In this document: piece by piece, positions 18,741 to 28,097 of the stretch
How the letters are laid out: every line of letters begins with the position of its first letter
Position numbering within the stretch: position 1 is the first letter of the stretch
Assembly: GCF_900094585.1 (NCBI RefSeq)
Contig: NZ_FMAG01000001.1
Location: forward strand, 496,001 to 560,000
Length of the DNA stretch: 64,000 nt
Direction: 5' to 3'
Source: Martinezella multihospitum
GTDB lineage: Bacteria; Pseudomonadota; Alphaproteobacteria; Rhizobiales; Rhizobiaceae
Notes under the pieces: generated by a model
Database searches by the model: none
What the model was told of the DNA's origin: nothing
The model's input: the letters and a program-made list of their open reading frames with translations, nothing else
Made by a program: the position numbers and the translations under genes

Positions 18741-19823
18741 ATGGAAGAGCCCCTCACCTCGAAACGCTCCGTAACCGTCGCCGATGTTGCCAGGGTCGCT
18801 AAAGTCTCGAAGGCAACTGCTGCCCGCGTGCTCGGCGGCTATGGCGTCGTCAGCGACAAGGTTCGCGAGCAGGTGCTTGCCGCAGCGGCGGCACTCGAAT
18901 ACCGGCCGAACGAACTTGCCCGTAGCATGACGACAGGCAAATCCGGCATCATCGGAGTCGTGGTCGGCGATATCGAAAATGCCTTCTTCAGCCTTGCCGT
19001 GCGAGGAATCAGCGATGCCGCGCGCATGGCCGGCTTCAATGTGATCATTGCCAATTCCGGTGAAGAACTCGATGCGGAAAAGTCGGCCGTCGACCTGCTC
19101 ATCGGCAAGCGCGCCGATGGATTGATCGTGACACCGGCACGCTGCGACCGGATGGAGCATCTTCAGGACATACGCCGCGTCGGCGTGCCTCTCGTCCTCT
19201 TTGACCGAAACATTCCAGAGCTCGGCGTCGACGCCGTGACGGGTGATGATTTCGATGCCGCCATGATCGCGACCCGCCATCTTCTCGACATGGGGCATAG
19301 GCGGATCGCCTATATATCGGCGATGGATGCCAGGAGCGAACCCCTTGGCGATAGCCGCAGCATTTCCAATTCTGCCGTGCGCGAACGCGTGGATGGCATG
19401 CTGAAGGAGCAGGCCGATGCGGGCATCGAGAACGCGCGATATTACGTGCGGCTCGGCGCGACCGATCAGCCAAGGACGGATGATGTCGTCAAGAGCCTGC
19501 TGCACGATGCGGCACCCCCGACCGCCATCATCTCGTCAGACAGTCTCGTCGGGCTCAGGGTCTTCAAGACCTTGCAAAAACTGGGATTGTCCATGCCGCG
19601 CGATATATCGATGATCTCCTTCCTGGACGCGGACTGGACGACCGTCACGACACCGCCGATCACCGTCGTCGACCAGCCCGTCTACGAGATGGGAAAGAAG
19701 GCGGCCGAGCGTCTGATCTCGCGGCTGAACGGCAAGGATCTGCCCGTCGAGCGAACTGCCATCAAAACAGGCCTGATCAAGCGCGGATCGGTCGCCTCAC
19801 CGTTTCGCGACAACAATCAATAA
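18741..19823 (+). CDS. LacI/GalR-family transcriptional regulator
   Basis: 360 aa. N-terminal helix-turn-helix and hinge (VTVADVARVAKVSKATAARVLGGYGVVSDKVREQVLAAAAAL, then YRPNELARSM), followed by a periplasmic-binding-protein-like effector domain (IIGVVVGDIENAFFSLAVRGI onward). It is divergent from the amino-acid ABC operon and sits 60 nt from the operator pair. Repression of that operon, relieved by its substrate, is the simplest reading. A LacI protein controlling an amino-acid-type transporter is less usual than a sugar system, so the ligand may be a sugar-amino-acid conjugate (inference). Confidence 0.9.
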   Translation: MEEPLTSKRSVTVADVARVAKVSKATAARVLGGYGVVSDKVREQVLAAAAALEYRPNELARSMTTGKSGIIGVVVGDIENAFFSLAVRGISDAARMAGFNVIIANSGEELDAEKSAVDLLIGKRADGLIVTPARCDRMEHLQDIRRVGVPLVLFDRNIPELGVDAVTGDDFDAAMIATRHLLDMGHRRIAYISAMDARSEPLGDSRSISNSAVRERVDGMLKEQADAGIENARYYVRLGATDQPRTDDVVKSLLHDAAPPTAIISSDSLVGLRVFKTLQKLGLSMPRDISMISFLDADWTTVTTPPITVVDQPVYEMGKKAAERLISRLNGKDLPVERTAIKTGLIKRGSVASPFRDNNQ

Positions 19824-19963
19824 CGCCTCGCGCAGCAAGTGGAACAAGTTGGCAATCAGCTCATGATGGAGAGGTGGATGCTTTCGTAACATCTTGCCTT
19901 CGTTCAACAGATTCATGATTGCGATGCGCTTGGCGCAGGGCAGCCCCATGCGATCTCAAGGAC

Positions 19964-20017
19964 GGGACCGGCAGATTGCCGGCGACCGCCGCTTCAAGCC
20001 GCCGATTTGCCGGTCCC
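19964..20017 (+). repeat. Long GC-rich inverted repeat upstream of the ThDP-enzyme gene
   Basis: GGGACCGGCA (19964-19973) pairs with TGCCGGTCCC (20008-20017), enclosing 34 nt that contain further short G/C complementarity. It lies 55 nt before the ATG at 20073, within the 249-nt gap after the LacI gene. It could be the terminator of the LacI transcript or a leader structure of the ThDP gene; there is no T-tract. The rest of the gap shows no gene. Confidence 0.55.
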
Positions 20018-20072
20018 CGGCAAACCTCTGCTTCATTATCCTGATCGTCGCAGCGAGACACAGGAGAGACGA

Positions 20073-21824
20073 ATGCGCGGTGCGGACATTCTGGTAGACA
20101 TGCTCATCGGATACGGCGTTGATACGATCTTTGGCGTCCCCGGAGATACCAACGTACCGCTCTATGAAGCACTCCAGCACCGCGAAGACGAAATACGGCA
20201 TGTGATGGCCCGCGATGAGCGCTCGGCCGGCTTCATGGCGGATGCTTATGGGCGCTTCACCAACAAGCCAGGCGTGTTTGAATGCCCATCGGGCGCGGGC
20301 GCGATGTATTCCTTGCCGCCGGTCGCTGAATCGAACGGATCGTCGGTGCCGGTAATCCTGCTGACCATCGACATCCCACTGCCGGGCGAAGGGCGCGGCG
20401 TCCTGACGGAATTGGACTGCGCGAAACTGTTCGAACCTGTCACAAAGCTGTCCGTGCAGGTAAAGACGCCGGAAAAGCTGCCCGAAATCATCCGCCGCGC
20501 CTTCCGTGTCGCCTGCTCCGGCAAACCTGGCGCGGTGCATCTGCAGATTCCCGAGGACATGCTGCTGGCCGAGATAGACTTGACCCGGATATCCCTGCAT
20601 GTCGAGGAGGAATGCCGCACGTTCCCTGCCTATCCAACGCTGCCGCCATGCTCGAAACTCCAAGAGCTGCTGGAGCTCCTCTCCAGGGCCGAGCGGCCGC
20701 TGATCGTGGCGGGAGGTGGGGTGAACCGCTCCCGCGCAGGTGATGAGATCACCCGGCTTGCCGAAAAATTCAACGTGCCGATGTGCACGACGATGACTGG
20801 CCAGGGTGCAATCGATGATGACCATCGCCTCGCGATCGGCGTCATCGGCGACAACGGATATCATCCCCATGCGAACTGGGCGCTTGAACATTCCGATTTC
20901 ACGCTGTTCGTGGGCTCGCGCATCGGCTCGGTCGTCACCATCGGCTGGACCTTCCCGCGGATCACGCTCAACCGGCGGCTGGCGCAGATCGACATCTCGC
21001 CGGAGATCATGGCAAACAACTATGAGAATCTGCTGTCCATCCAGGGGGATGCCCTGCTGGTCCTCAAGGAGTTGCTGGAGCTGAAAGCAAGCATCGAGCC
21101 TGCCCGGCATGAAGCTTGGGTCAGCGAGCTCAACCGGCGCCGGCAAGTCTTTTGGGAGCATGCGGAGGAGGCGCTTTGCGACGAGCGGGTTCCGTTGCGG
21201 CCCGAGCGTGCCGTGCGTGCTTTCAATCAAGCCCTGCAATCTTCCGGCAAGCCCGCACTCATCTACTCCGATGCAGGAACGCCGACCCCATACATGACGC
21301 GCTTCCTCAAAATCAATGATCGTGAGACCCGCTTTGCCATACCACGTGCCTTTGGCGGCCTGGGTTCAGCGCTTCCCGCCACAGTCGGCGCCTGGCGGGC
21401 CGATCCATCCAAGAGGCCGATCGGTCTCTTCGGTGACGGATCGTTCGGCATGACGGTCGGCGAACTGGAAACGCTGGTGCGCCTGCAGGTGCCGGCGATC
21501 CTTATCCTCTTCAACAATGGGACATTCGGCTGGATCAAGGGCCTCCACCGGCTCAAAGGCCATAATCAGTGCTTTGGCGTGGATTTTCTGGCGCCGCGCG
21601 GTCAGGCAATCGCGGAAGCCTATGGTCTCAAGGCATGGACGGCCAAAACGGCTTCGGAACTCGATGCCGCGTTGGCGGCCGCCTTTGCTCACGACGACGG
21701 ACCATGTTTCATCGACGTTCATGTCGAATCCATCGCGGACCGGGTACCGCCGGTCTATTCCTGGCTACTGAAGCGCGGAGAGGATCCGCTCGAGCTAAAG
21801 CCGGTGGAGAAGGCCTATTTTTGA
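20073..21824 (+). CDS. Thiamine-diphosphate-dependent enzyme, acetolactate-synthase/pyruvate-oxidase superfamily
   Basis: 583 aa. The order is Pyr domain (GADILVDMLIGYGVDTIFGVPGD, with the cofactor-activating Glu in RDERSAGFMADAYGR), central domain (RPLIVAGGGVNRSRAG) and PP domain with the ThDP-Mg motif GDGSFGMTVGELETLVRL to LILFNNGTFG. The start at 20073 is preceded by AGGAGA. The usual His after Arg in RHEQ is Asp here (RDER), unlike acetolactate synthases, so another 2-oxo-acid decarboxylase or lyase activity is likely. Its 3' end overlaps the convergent LysR gene by 10 nt. Confidence 0.88.
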   Translation: MRGADILVDMLIGYGVDTIFGVPGDTNVPLYEALQHREDEIRHVMARDERSAGFMADAYGRFTNKPGVFECPSGAGAMYSLPPVAESNGSSVPVILLTIDIPLPGEGRGVLTELDCAKLFEPVTKLSVQVKTPEKLPEIIRRAFRVACSGKPGAVHLQIPEDMLLAEIDLTRISLHVEEECRTFPAYPTLPPCSKLQELLELLSRAERPLIVAGGGVNRSRAGDEITRLAEKFNVPMCTTMTGQGAIDDDHRLAIGVIGDNGYHPHANWALEHSDFTLFVGSRIGSVVTIGWTFPRITLNRRLAQIDISPEIMANNYENLLSIQGDALLVLKELLELKASIEPARHEAWVSELNRRRQVFWEHAEEALCDERVPLRPERAVRAFNQALQSSGKPALIYSDAGTPTPYMTRFLKINDRETRFAIPRAFGGLGSALPATVGAWRADPSKRPIGLFGDGSFGMTVGELETLVRLQVPAILILFNNGTFGWIKGLHRLKGHNQCFGVDFLAPRGQAIAEAYGLKAWTAKTASELDAALAAAFAHDDGPCFIDVHVESIADRVPPVYSWLLKRGEDPLELKPVEKAYF

Positions 21825-22744
21825 TCCAAGGGATACGCCAGAGGCAGGAATTGCCGCCGGCGCGTGAATTCGGTAGCAAACCAATCGCGGAAGATCCTGA
21901 CATTGGCCGAATTCATCCGCGCCTGCGGGAAGCAGAGATAAAAGCCTTCCCCCGATGTCTGGAGCCTGCCTAGAGCGGGCTTCAGAATTCCTGCGGCAAG
22001 TTCAGTGCGCACATGGAGCTCGGGAACGACCGCCAGCCCCATGCCGCCGATGGCACATTCGAGGATCATATCGAAGTTCGGCAAGCGCGGACCATAAATG
22101 CGGCTCTTGTAGTGCACGCCCGCCCCGCGCAGCCAGTGCAGCCACAGGCTCGGGCGGCTGGAATTCTGGATCAGCGGGTATTCCAGCAGCGCCTCGTCGT
22201 TCGGCAGGCCTTGCAACGGCACCACATTCGGCGCTCCCACAACGATCAACTCCTCGTCGAAGAGCAACTGGCTGCGCGCTCCGCTCCAATTGCCCGTGCC
22301 CCGCACGAATGCAAGATCCAGTTCGGATGCCGCGAAATCGAGATCATGACGGCAGGGATAGACCTCGAACCATGTTTGAGGATGCGCGGCTGCAAAGGCG
22401 GTCAGCATCGCCGCGCCCCAGCGCCGCATCAATGTCGGCGGAAAGCCGATCTTCAGCATGCTCTGCGCCTTTCGGCCGCGGACGGCATCGATGGAGACAT
22501 CTTCCAACTTGTCGAGGAGACGCGAAATCTCATCGTAATAGCGCGCGCCCTCCTCCGTCAGGATCAGCTTCGGGCCGGCTCGCTCGAACAGGGTAAGACC
22601 AAGAAAATCCTCAAGGTTTTTTATCTGCCGGCTGATGCCGCTTTGCGTGATCCCCATGTCCTCGGCAGCCTTGGTAAAGCTCAAGTGACGCACGGATGCA
22701 TCGAAAGCATGCAGGGCGCTCAAGGACGGCAGAAAACGGCGCAT
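21815..22744 (-). CDS. LysR-family transcriptional regulator (GcvA-like)
   Basis: 309 aa. It begins MRRFLPSLSALHAFDASVRHLSFTKAAEDMGITQSGISRQIKNLEDFLG, the GcvA-type winged helix, followed by the two-lobed effector domain. The start at 22744 is preferred because AGGAG stands 8 nt upstream; an ATG 8 codons earlier has no such site. Convergent with the ThDP-enzyme gene (10-nt tail overlap) and divergent from the Lrp gene. Target and ligand are unknown. Confidence 0.88.
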   Translation of the reverse strand: MRRFLPSLSALHAFDASVRHLSFTKAAEDMGITQSGISRQIKNLEDFLGLTLFERAGPKLILTEEGARYYDEISRLLDKLEDVSIDAVRGRKAQSMLKIGFPPTLMRRWGAAMLTAFAAAHPQTWFEVYPCRHDLDFAASELDLAFVRGTGNWSGARSQLLFDEELIVVGAPNVVPLQGLPNDEALLEYPLIQNSSRPSLWLHWLRGAGVHYKSRIYGPRLPNFDMILECAIGGMGLAVVPELHVRTELAAGILKPALGRLQTSGEGFYLCFPQARMNSANVRIFRDWFATEFTRRRQFLPLAYPLDQK

Positions 22745-22830
22745 GACGAAGCTCCTGTTGATCAGCATGAATAAAAGTCATGAAGAACCCATTTTTCAAT
22801 GCTTTTCTTTGGGAAAATTTGGCCCCAGTC

Positions 22831-22852
22831 TTCCCACAAAAGAAAGTGGGAA
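22831..22852. promoter_or_regulatory. Inverted repeat overlapping the Lrp-gene ribosome-binding region
   Basis: TTCCCAC (22831-22837), 8 nt, GTGGGAA (22846-22852). The right arm ends 4 nt before the ATG of the Lrp/AsnC gene and contains its best Shine-Dalgarno (GTGGGA). It may be an operator for the Lrp or the divergent LysR protein, or an mRNA hairpin that hides the ribosome site. Confidence 0.5.
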
Positions 22853-22856
22853 CGAC

Positions 22857-23321
22857 ATGGACTACGGCGACAGCATTGACCGCAATCTGCTCAGTATCCT
22901 GGAGGAAAACGCACGCGTGACGGCCAGCGAATTGGCGCGACGCGTCGGTCTCGCACGCTCAAGTGTCCAGGAGCGTATCGAGCGGCTGGAACGTCGCGGC
23001 GTCATCCTTGGCTATCGTGCGATCGTGGGCCGCCGCGAGATTGATCAAAGCGTTTCGGCCTACATCTTCATCACCACCGCCCTCCGCACGACGCAAAGGC
23101 TGTTTGCGGTATTGCGCGGCTATCCCGAGATCCTGACCGCCGACGCGATCAGCGGCCCGGCCAACATTCTCTGCCGCGTGAACGTCAATTTTTTGGAAGA
23201 TCTGGAAGCGCTCATCGACGAGCTTGCGCGGATCGAGGAAATCGAAAGCGTGACCTATTCGGTCGTGCTTTCCAACAAAATCAATCGCGAAAACGCATTG
23301 ATCGCCCGCAAGGCGCAATAG
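22857..23321 (+). CDS. Lrp/AsnC-family transcriptional regulator
   Basis: 154 aa. N-terminal helix-turn-helix (IDRNLLSILEENARVTASELARRVGLARSSVQERIERLERRGVI), then a RAM effector domain with the alpha/beta sandwich that binds amino acids. The start at 22857 gives the normal Lrp length; a longer frame to 22743 would run through the promoter region. It heads the amino-acid cassette that follows and probably activates or represses it in response to an amino acid. Confidence 0.9.
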   Translation: MDYGDSIDRNLLSILEENARVTASELARRVGLARSSVQERIERLERRGVILGYRAIVGRREIDQSVSAYIFITTALRTTQRLFAVLRGYPEILTADAISGPANILCRVNVNFLEDLEALIDELARIEEIESVTYSVVLSNKINRENALIARKAQ

Positions 23322-23349
23322 GGAACGAGCAATCAACTGGGATATGACC

Positions 23350-24183
23350 ATGAACAGACGTGACTTCGGAAGGACAGTGCTGCTTGCCGGCGCTGCTGCG
23401 CTACTTCCATCCTCCGCACTTCTTGCAGCGACCGAAGGTCCGACGCTCGAAGCGATCCGCGCGCGTGGCGCGCTGCGGATCGGCGTGTTTGCAGGCACCG
23501 AACCTTATTATCACAAGAATCTCGCAACCGGAGAGTGGGAAGGTTTCTGCGTCGCGATGGGACACGACCTCGCGCAATATATCGGCGTCAAGCTGGAACT
23601 GGTAGAGACGACCTGGGGCAACTCCGTGATCGATCTGCAGAGCAACAAGATCGACATCATGTTCGGGCTCAGCAACAGTCCGGAGCGCGCCAAGGTTGTC
23701 GACTTCACCAAGGCGCTGATGGACAATACCTTCACACTCGTTGCCCGCAAGGATCTGGAGGTGACGAAGTGGGAAGAGATGAACAAGCCGGAGATGCGGG
23801 TGGCCGTCGACCTCGGCTCGACGCAGGATAACTTCGCCCGCAAGAACCTGCCGAACTGCACGCTGGTCGCGCTCAAATCTGCCGATGAGACCATTCTGGC
23901 GCTTCAGTCGGGTCGCGCCGATGCCATCATTCAGGTCGCGCTCCTTGCCGTCGTGACGACGAAACACCTCGCTCCAAACGTCAAACTCATCATTCCGGAC
24001 CCTCACGGAAGTCAGCCGACCACGATCGGCGTGCGCCGCGATCCGAATGGCGAATTCCGCGACTATGTCGATGCCTGGCTTGCGGAACGCCGCGGCCAAG
24101 GCAAAGTCTCGGGCTGGATTGTCGATAGCCTCGCGCTCGTGGGTGTCGACAAGGCTACGCTGCCTGCAAGCCTGACCTTCTGA
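23350..24183 (+). CDS. Polar amino-acid ABC transporter substrate-binding protein
   Basis: 277 aa, SBP family 3. Tat-like signal (MNRRDFGRTVLLAGAAALLPSSALLA). The mature part begins LEAIRARGALRIGVFAGTEPYY and has the conserved FCVAMGHDLAQYIGVKLEL and FGLSNSPERAKVVDFTKAL. GGGA lies 7 nt before the ATG at 23350; another ATG at 23344 is too close to it. First structural gene of the cassette; the racemase-like gene follows after 11 nt, so here no hairpin separates the binding protein from the rest. Confidence 0.9.
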   Translation: MNRRDFGRTVLLAGAAALLPSSALLAATEGPTLEAIRARGALRIGVFAGTEPYYHKNLATGEWEGFCVAMGHDLAQYIGVKLELVETTWGNSVIDLQSNKIDIMFGLSNSPERAKVVDFTKALMDNTFTLVARKDLEVTKWEEMNKPEMRVAVDLGSTQDNFARKNLPNCTLVALKSADETILALQSGRADAIIQVALLAVVTTKHLAPNVKLIIPDPHGSQPTTIGVRRDPNGEFRDYVDAWLAERRGQGKVSGWIVDSLALVGVDKATLPASLTF

Positions 24184-24194
24184 CAGGCTCGACC

Positions 24195-24908
24195 ATGTCC
24201 GTCTCTCCGGGTGCCTTGGGCATCATCATGCTGGATACGACGTTCGAGCGACCGCAGGGCGATGTCGGCCATGCTGGGTCGTGGCGCTTTCCGGTCAGGT
24301 TCCGCCAGGTGCGCGGCGCGTCCGTTTCCCTCGTCGTCCGTGCCGGCGGCGAGGGTCTCGTCGAAGACTTCATCGCCGCCGGACGAGAGCTGATCTCGGA
24401 GGGCTGCAGCGCGATTATCACCTCCTGCGGCTTCATGGCGCGACACCAACGAAAACTGGCCGAGGCGCTGGGCGTTCCGGTCGCTGCCTCCAGCCTCATG
24501 CAACTGCCCATGGTCGAAATGGCACTTGGTGCGAGGCTACGTCCTGGCGTGATAACATATGACGCAGCCAGCCTCGGTCCCGAGGTGTTCGAAGCCTGCG
24601 GGGCCGATCCATCCGTGCCCGTGCGCGGCGTGCCTGCCAACGGGGCATTTCACGCTCTCATCGAGGGCTCGGCGGCATACGATCATGCGGCGCTGGAGGC
24701 CGAAGTGGTCGATGCTGCACGCAAGCTCGTCGCCGAGCATCCGTCCGTCGGCGCTATCGTGCTGGAATGCACCAACATGCCGCCCTTTGCGCAGGCGATC
24801 GCGACGGCTCTCGGCCTTCCCGTCTTCGACATCCTGACATTGGGCGAGTGGCTTTTCACCTCAACCTCTCCCCGGACTTTCCACCGGGCCGAACAAAGCG
24901 CGCTGTGA
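24195..24908 (+). CDS. Aspartate/glutamate racemase-superfamily enzyme
   Basis: 237 aa. Two-domain Asp/Glu racemase fold with both catalytic cysteines in place: C78 in ITSCGFMAR and C192 in LECTNMPP. The family includes aspartate, glutamate and hydantoin racemases and arylmalonate decarboxylase. Encoded between a binding protein and its permease, and followed by a D-amino-acid-dehydrogenase-like gene, it probably interconverts the stereoisomers of the imported amino acid. Its last base is shared with the next gene's start (TGATG). Confidence 0.85.
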   Translation: MSVSPGALGIIMLDTTFERPQGDVGHAGSWRFPVRFRQVRGASVSLVVRAGGEGLVEDFIAAGRELISEGCSAIITSCGFMARHQRKLAEALGVPVAASSLMQLPMVEMALGARLRPGVITYDAASLGPEVFEACGADPSVPVRGVPANGAFHALIEGSAAYDHAALEAEVVDAARKLVAEHPSVGAIVLECTNMPPFAQAIATALGLPVFDILTLGEWLFTSTSPRTFHRAEQSAL

Positions 24909-25564
24909 TGCAATATCAATGGGACTTTTCCAGCCTTTGGCAGTACCGCGGCCTGTTTCTTCAAGGCTTGGGTTACACGGTCGGCTTTACCGTTCTGACC
25001 ATCATCTCCGGAATCCTTGTCGGCACGGTCTTCGCTCTAGCCCGGCTTTCGGGTCTGAAAATCGTCACCGTTCCGATCATGACGATCGTGGAGCTGTTTC
25101 GCTGTACGCCCGTCCTCGTGCAGCTGGTCTGGTGTTATTATGCCTTGCCCATGCTGGTCGGAATTCAGATCTCCCCTGCGATGGCAGCCTTCATCACGCT
25201 TACCATGTACGGCGCTGCATTCTATGCCGAGATCATTCGGGGCGGCATCGTCTCGATCGACGCCGGGCAATGGGATGCCGGCCGCGCGATCGGCATGCGT
25301 CGAGGCCAGTTGATGGCCAAGATCATCCTGCCGCAGGCATTGCGCCGCATGGTGCCGCCGCTGGTCAACCAGTCTGTCCTGCAGCTCAAGAACACCTCGC
25401 TCCTCTCCGTGCTTGCCGTGCCCGACCTGCTCTATCAAGGTCAGCTCGTAACGTCGGCTACCTACCGGCCGCTTGAAACCTACACTTTGATTGCATTCGT
25501 CTATCTGGCGGTCCTATTCCCCATGACACGCCTGGCGCACTGGCTGGAGGGTCGTAAGGCATGA
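24908..25564 (+). CDS. Polar amino-acid ABC transporter permease
   Basis: 218 aa, HisM/GlnP family. Four to five membrane helices and the EAA loop (DAGRAIGMRRGQLMAKIILPQALRRMVPPL). The start at 24908 (MQYQWDFSSLWQYRGLFLQG) gives the standard length; an open frame extends far upstream into the racemase gene but lies out of family. Translation is coupled to the racemase by TGATG and to the ATPase by ATGA. Confidence 0.92.
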   Translation: MQYQWDFSSLWQYRGLFLQGLGYTVGFTVLTIISGILVGTVFALARLSGLKIVTVPIMTIVELFRCTPVLVQLVWCYYALPMLVGIQISPAMAAFITLTMYGAAFYAEIIRGGIVSIDAGQWDAGRAIGMRRGQLMAKIILPQALRRMVPPLVNQSVLQLKNTSLLSVLAVPDLLYQGQLVTSATYRPLETYTLIAFVYLAVLFPMTRLAHWLEGRKA

Positions 25565-26355
25565 ATGGCAAGGTAGAGAGAACGGGCACAGAAGAAGCGA
25601 TGATCGAGGTCGTCGGCCTGAAGAAATCCTTCGGTCCTCTCGACGTCTTGAAGGACATCAACCTTTCCGTACCGCGCGGTCATGTGGTGGCGATGATCGG
25701 GCCAAGCGGCTCGGGAAAGTCGACCCTGTTGCGCAGCCTCAATCTGCTGTCATTGCCGGATGCAGGCTGCATCACCATCGGCGGAAGGCGGATGGATTTT
25801 TCCGCAGGCCGGGTTGCCATGCGCGACCGCGATCTGGCGGCCTTCCGTGCCAATACAGGAATGGTGTTTCAGAACTTCAATCTGTTCCCGCATATGAGCG
25901 TCATCGATAATGTGATGGTCGGACCGGTGAGCGTGTTGAAACAGGACAGGAACTCCGCGCGGGCCGTCGCGATGGAGCTTCTCGCCAAGGTCGGCCTGGT
26001 CGCGAAGGCCGACGCGCGCCCGGAGCAGCTCTCGGGCGGGCAGAAGCAGCGCGTGGCGATTGCGCGCGCGCTCGCCATGAAACCGGAAGTCATGCTGTTT
26101 GATGAGGCCACCTCTGCGCTCGACCCTGCACTGGTCGGCGAGGTTCTGGCGGTCATCCGTCAGCTTGCCGAGCAAGGCATGACGATGATCCTCGTCACGC
26201 ACGAAATGGCCTTCGCTCGCGATGTCGCCGATACGGTCATCTTCATGCAGGACGGTTTCGTCGTCGAGACGGGAGATGCGCGCCAGGTCATTAACGAGCC
26301 TCGCGAGACGCGAACACGAGAATTCCTCAGCCATTTCCATGGCGGACTTTCCTGA
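25561..26355 (+). CDS. Polar amino-acid ABC transporter ATPase
   Basis: 264 aa, GlnQ/HisP family. Walker A GPSGSGKST, Q-loop VFQNFNLFPHMSV, signature LSGGQKQR, Walker B VMLFDEATSALD, switch VTHEMAFARDVAD. Starts at the ATGA overlap with the permease. Completes the importer whose binding protein is at 23350. The next gene, a dehydrogenase, starts 19 nt later. Confidence 0.93.
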   Translation: MNGKVERTGTEEAMIEVVGLKKSFGPLDVLKDINLSVPRGHVVAMIGPSGSGKSTLLRSLNLLSLPDAGCITIGGRRMDFSAGRVAMRDRDLAAFRANTGMVFQNFNLFPHMSVIDNVMVGPVSVLKQDRNSARAVAMELLAKVGLVAKADARPEQLSGGQKQRVAIARALAMKPEVMLFDEATSALDPALVGEVLAVIRQLAEQGMTMILVTHEMAFARDVADTVIFMQDGFVVETGDARQVINEPRETRTREFLSHFHGGLS

Positions 26356-26374
26356 GAGCAGGACGAAAACGGCA

Positions 26375-27631
26375 ATGACAGGCAAGGTAATCGTGGTCGG
26401 CGCGGGCATTATCGGTGCCACCGCTGCGTTGAGATTGGCGGAGGCGGGCTGGGATGTCGCGCTTTGCGACGGCAACTCACCGGGCAGCGAAGCCGGGGCA
26501 AGCTACGGCAATGGCGGCTGGATCAGCCCGGCGTCGATCATTCCGATGAGCATGCCCGGCCTGTGGAGGAAGGTTCCCGGCTTCCTCCTCGATCGAAATG
26601 GGCCGCTGACGATCGATTGGAGATCGCTGCCGCAGCTGACGCCATGGCTCCTGCGGTTTTTATGGGCTGGCGCCAGCAAGACCCGTGTGCGCCGGACGGC
26701 AAAGTTGCTGAACTTCCTGCTGCACGATGGCCCTGAGCGACATCTGGAACTCGCGCGAAAGACCGGACAGGAGCAGCTCGTTCTTCAAAAAGGGTTGCTC
26801 TACGCCTATCCCGACCGGGCTTCCTTCGAGGCGGAAGCGCTGAGCTGGGAGCTGCGCCGAGAAAACGGCGTTGCATATGTGGAGTGGGACGAGACCGAAA
26901 TCCGGCAAAGGCTCCCGGCTCTCGGTCCGCCCTTTCGGTTCGCCGTCCATGTGGTCAACGGTGCCCATTGCCGCGACACCGGACGCTATGTCGCCGGCAT
27001 TGTGGAAGCCGCGCGACTAAGGGGTGTACAATTCCACCAGTCCGCCGTGACAGCCATCCTGGACGGTGTGATGCCGCAGGCGGTACTTGAGGGTGGCGAG
27101 ACGCTATCTGCCGACCGCATCGTCGTGGCCGCGGGCATACATTCCGGCCGCCTGCTTCGCCCGCTCGGCGTGCGCATTCCGATGCAGAGCGAACGGGGCT
27201 ATCATGTGACCGTAACATCAGGGCAAACACCCTTTGAAATTCCCGTGATGCCGAGCACGGGTCGGATGGCCAACACGCCGACCGACATGGGCCTGCGCCT
27301 TTCGGGCCAGGTCGAGCTTGCAACCGTGAACAAGCCTCCGAATTGGGAGCGCGCGCAGGTGCTGCAACGGCATGCCCTGGCGAGCTACCCCTATCTGGCC
27401 GCCGACAAGACACCCAACCTTCGTCTCTGGATGGGACATCGCCCATCCACGCCCGACGGGCTCCCGGTAATCGGCCCGCTATCGCGCCATCCCGGCCTGA
27501 TCGCCGCATTCGGCCACGGGCATGTCGGCATCGCGGCGGCTCCCAAAACCGCGGATCTGGTACTCGACGCACTGGAACGTCGCATCAGCGACAACGCATA
27601 CCCCTTTCTACCTGGCCGTTTCGGACAATGA
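26375..27631 (+). CDS. D-amino-acid dehydrogenase-like flavoprotein (DadA family)
   Basis: 418 aa. It begins MTGKVIVVGAGIIGATAALRLAEAGW, the FAD-binding fold, and has GNGGWISPASIIPMSMPGLWRKVPGFL, the active-site segment typical of DadA. The C-terminus carries GHRPSTPDGLPVIGPLSRHPGLIAAFGHGHVG. The start at 26375 is chosen because the ATG at 26339 lies inside the ATPase gene. Together with the racemase and importer it suggests uptake, racemisation and oxidative deamination of an amino acid. Confidence 0.9.
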   Translation: MTGKVIVVGAGIIGATAALRLAEAGWDVALCDGNSPGSEAGASYGNGGWISPASIIPMSMPGLWRKVPGFLLDRNGPLTIDWRSLPQLTPWLLRFLWAGASKTRVRRTAKLLNFLLHDGPERHLELARKTGQEQLVLQKGLLYAYPDRASFEAEALSWELRRENGVAYVEWDETEIRQRLPALGPPFRFAVHVVNGAHCRDTGRYVAGIVEAARLRGVQFHQSAVTAILDGVMPQAVLEGGETLSADRIVVAAGIHSGRLLRPLGVRIPMQSERGYHVTVTSGQTPFEIPVMPSTGRMANTPTDMGLRLSGQVELATVNKPPNWERAQVLQRHALASYPYLAADKTPNLRLWMGHRPSTPDGLPVIGPLSRHPGLIAAFGHGHVGIAAAPKTADLVLDALERRISDNAYPFLPGRFGQ

Positions 27632-28097
27632 CCGGTCGCCCACCCCACGCAAACCTCGAATGAACGCTCCTAATGGGAACCGAACCCATGGGGTTACAAT
27701 CCACCTGGTAGGGGCTGGGAAGACCCAGCGATAGGCACCAGTCCGCGTTCGATAACGGCAGGACCGACACCGGCAAGGATGTTTCCACATCCCTTGGCGT
27801 CGCTGACGAGCGGCTTACCGACGAAAACCTGCAGAAGGAGATATCTCGGGCTCCAGGCGCTCCAGCTGGCCGGTAATCCGGTTTCGACTTAACACACATG
27901 ATTTTCCGAGCGAATGATATCCCAGAAGATTTAGCGAATCATCATCGAATTTTATTTAAATAATTCAGAAGCTTAATGAGAAATTCAGATCAGAACAACT
28001 TTCCAAATCTCGCCCGAGATACCACCGAAATTAGGTTCCATCCACTCCTTTGGCACTATCCCTGTAGACATCAAGATATCGGCGGCCAGACCGTCCC
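27632..28097. other. Non-coding, probably degenerate stretch after the Lrp cassette
   Basis: No complete gene can be supported. A 47-codon open stretch ending at the stop codon at 27874-27876 (residues GKDVSTSLGVADERLTDENL) reads like protein but has no start, and I do not recognise it. From about 27890 to 28080 the sequence becomes clearly more AT-rich than the flanking genes. Confidence 0.5.

Noticed and set aside
20073..21824. Acetolactate synthase catalytic subunit
   Set aside because: The cofactor-activating region reads RDERSAGFMADAYGR rather than RHEQ-AAHMADGYAR, and no regulatory-subunit gene follows, so a specific ilvB call is not supported.
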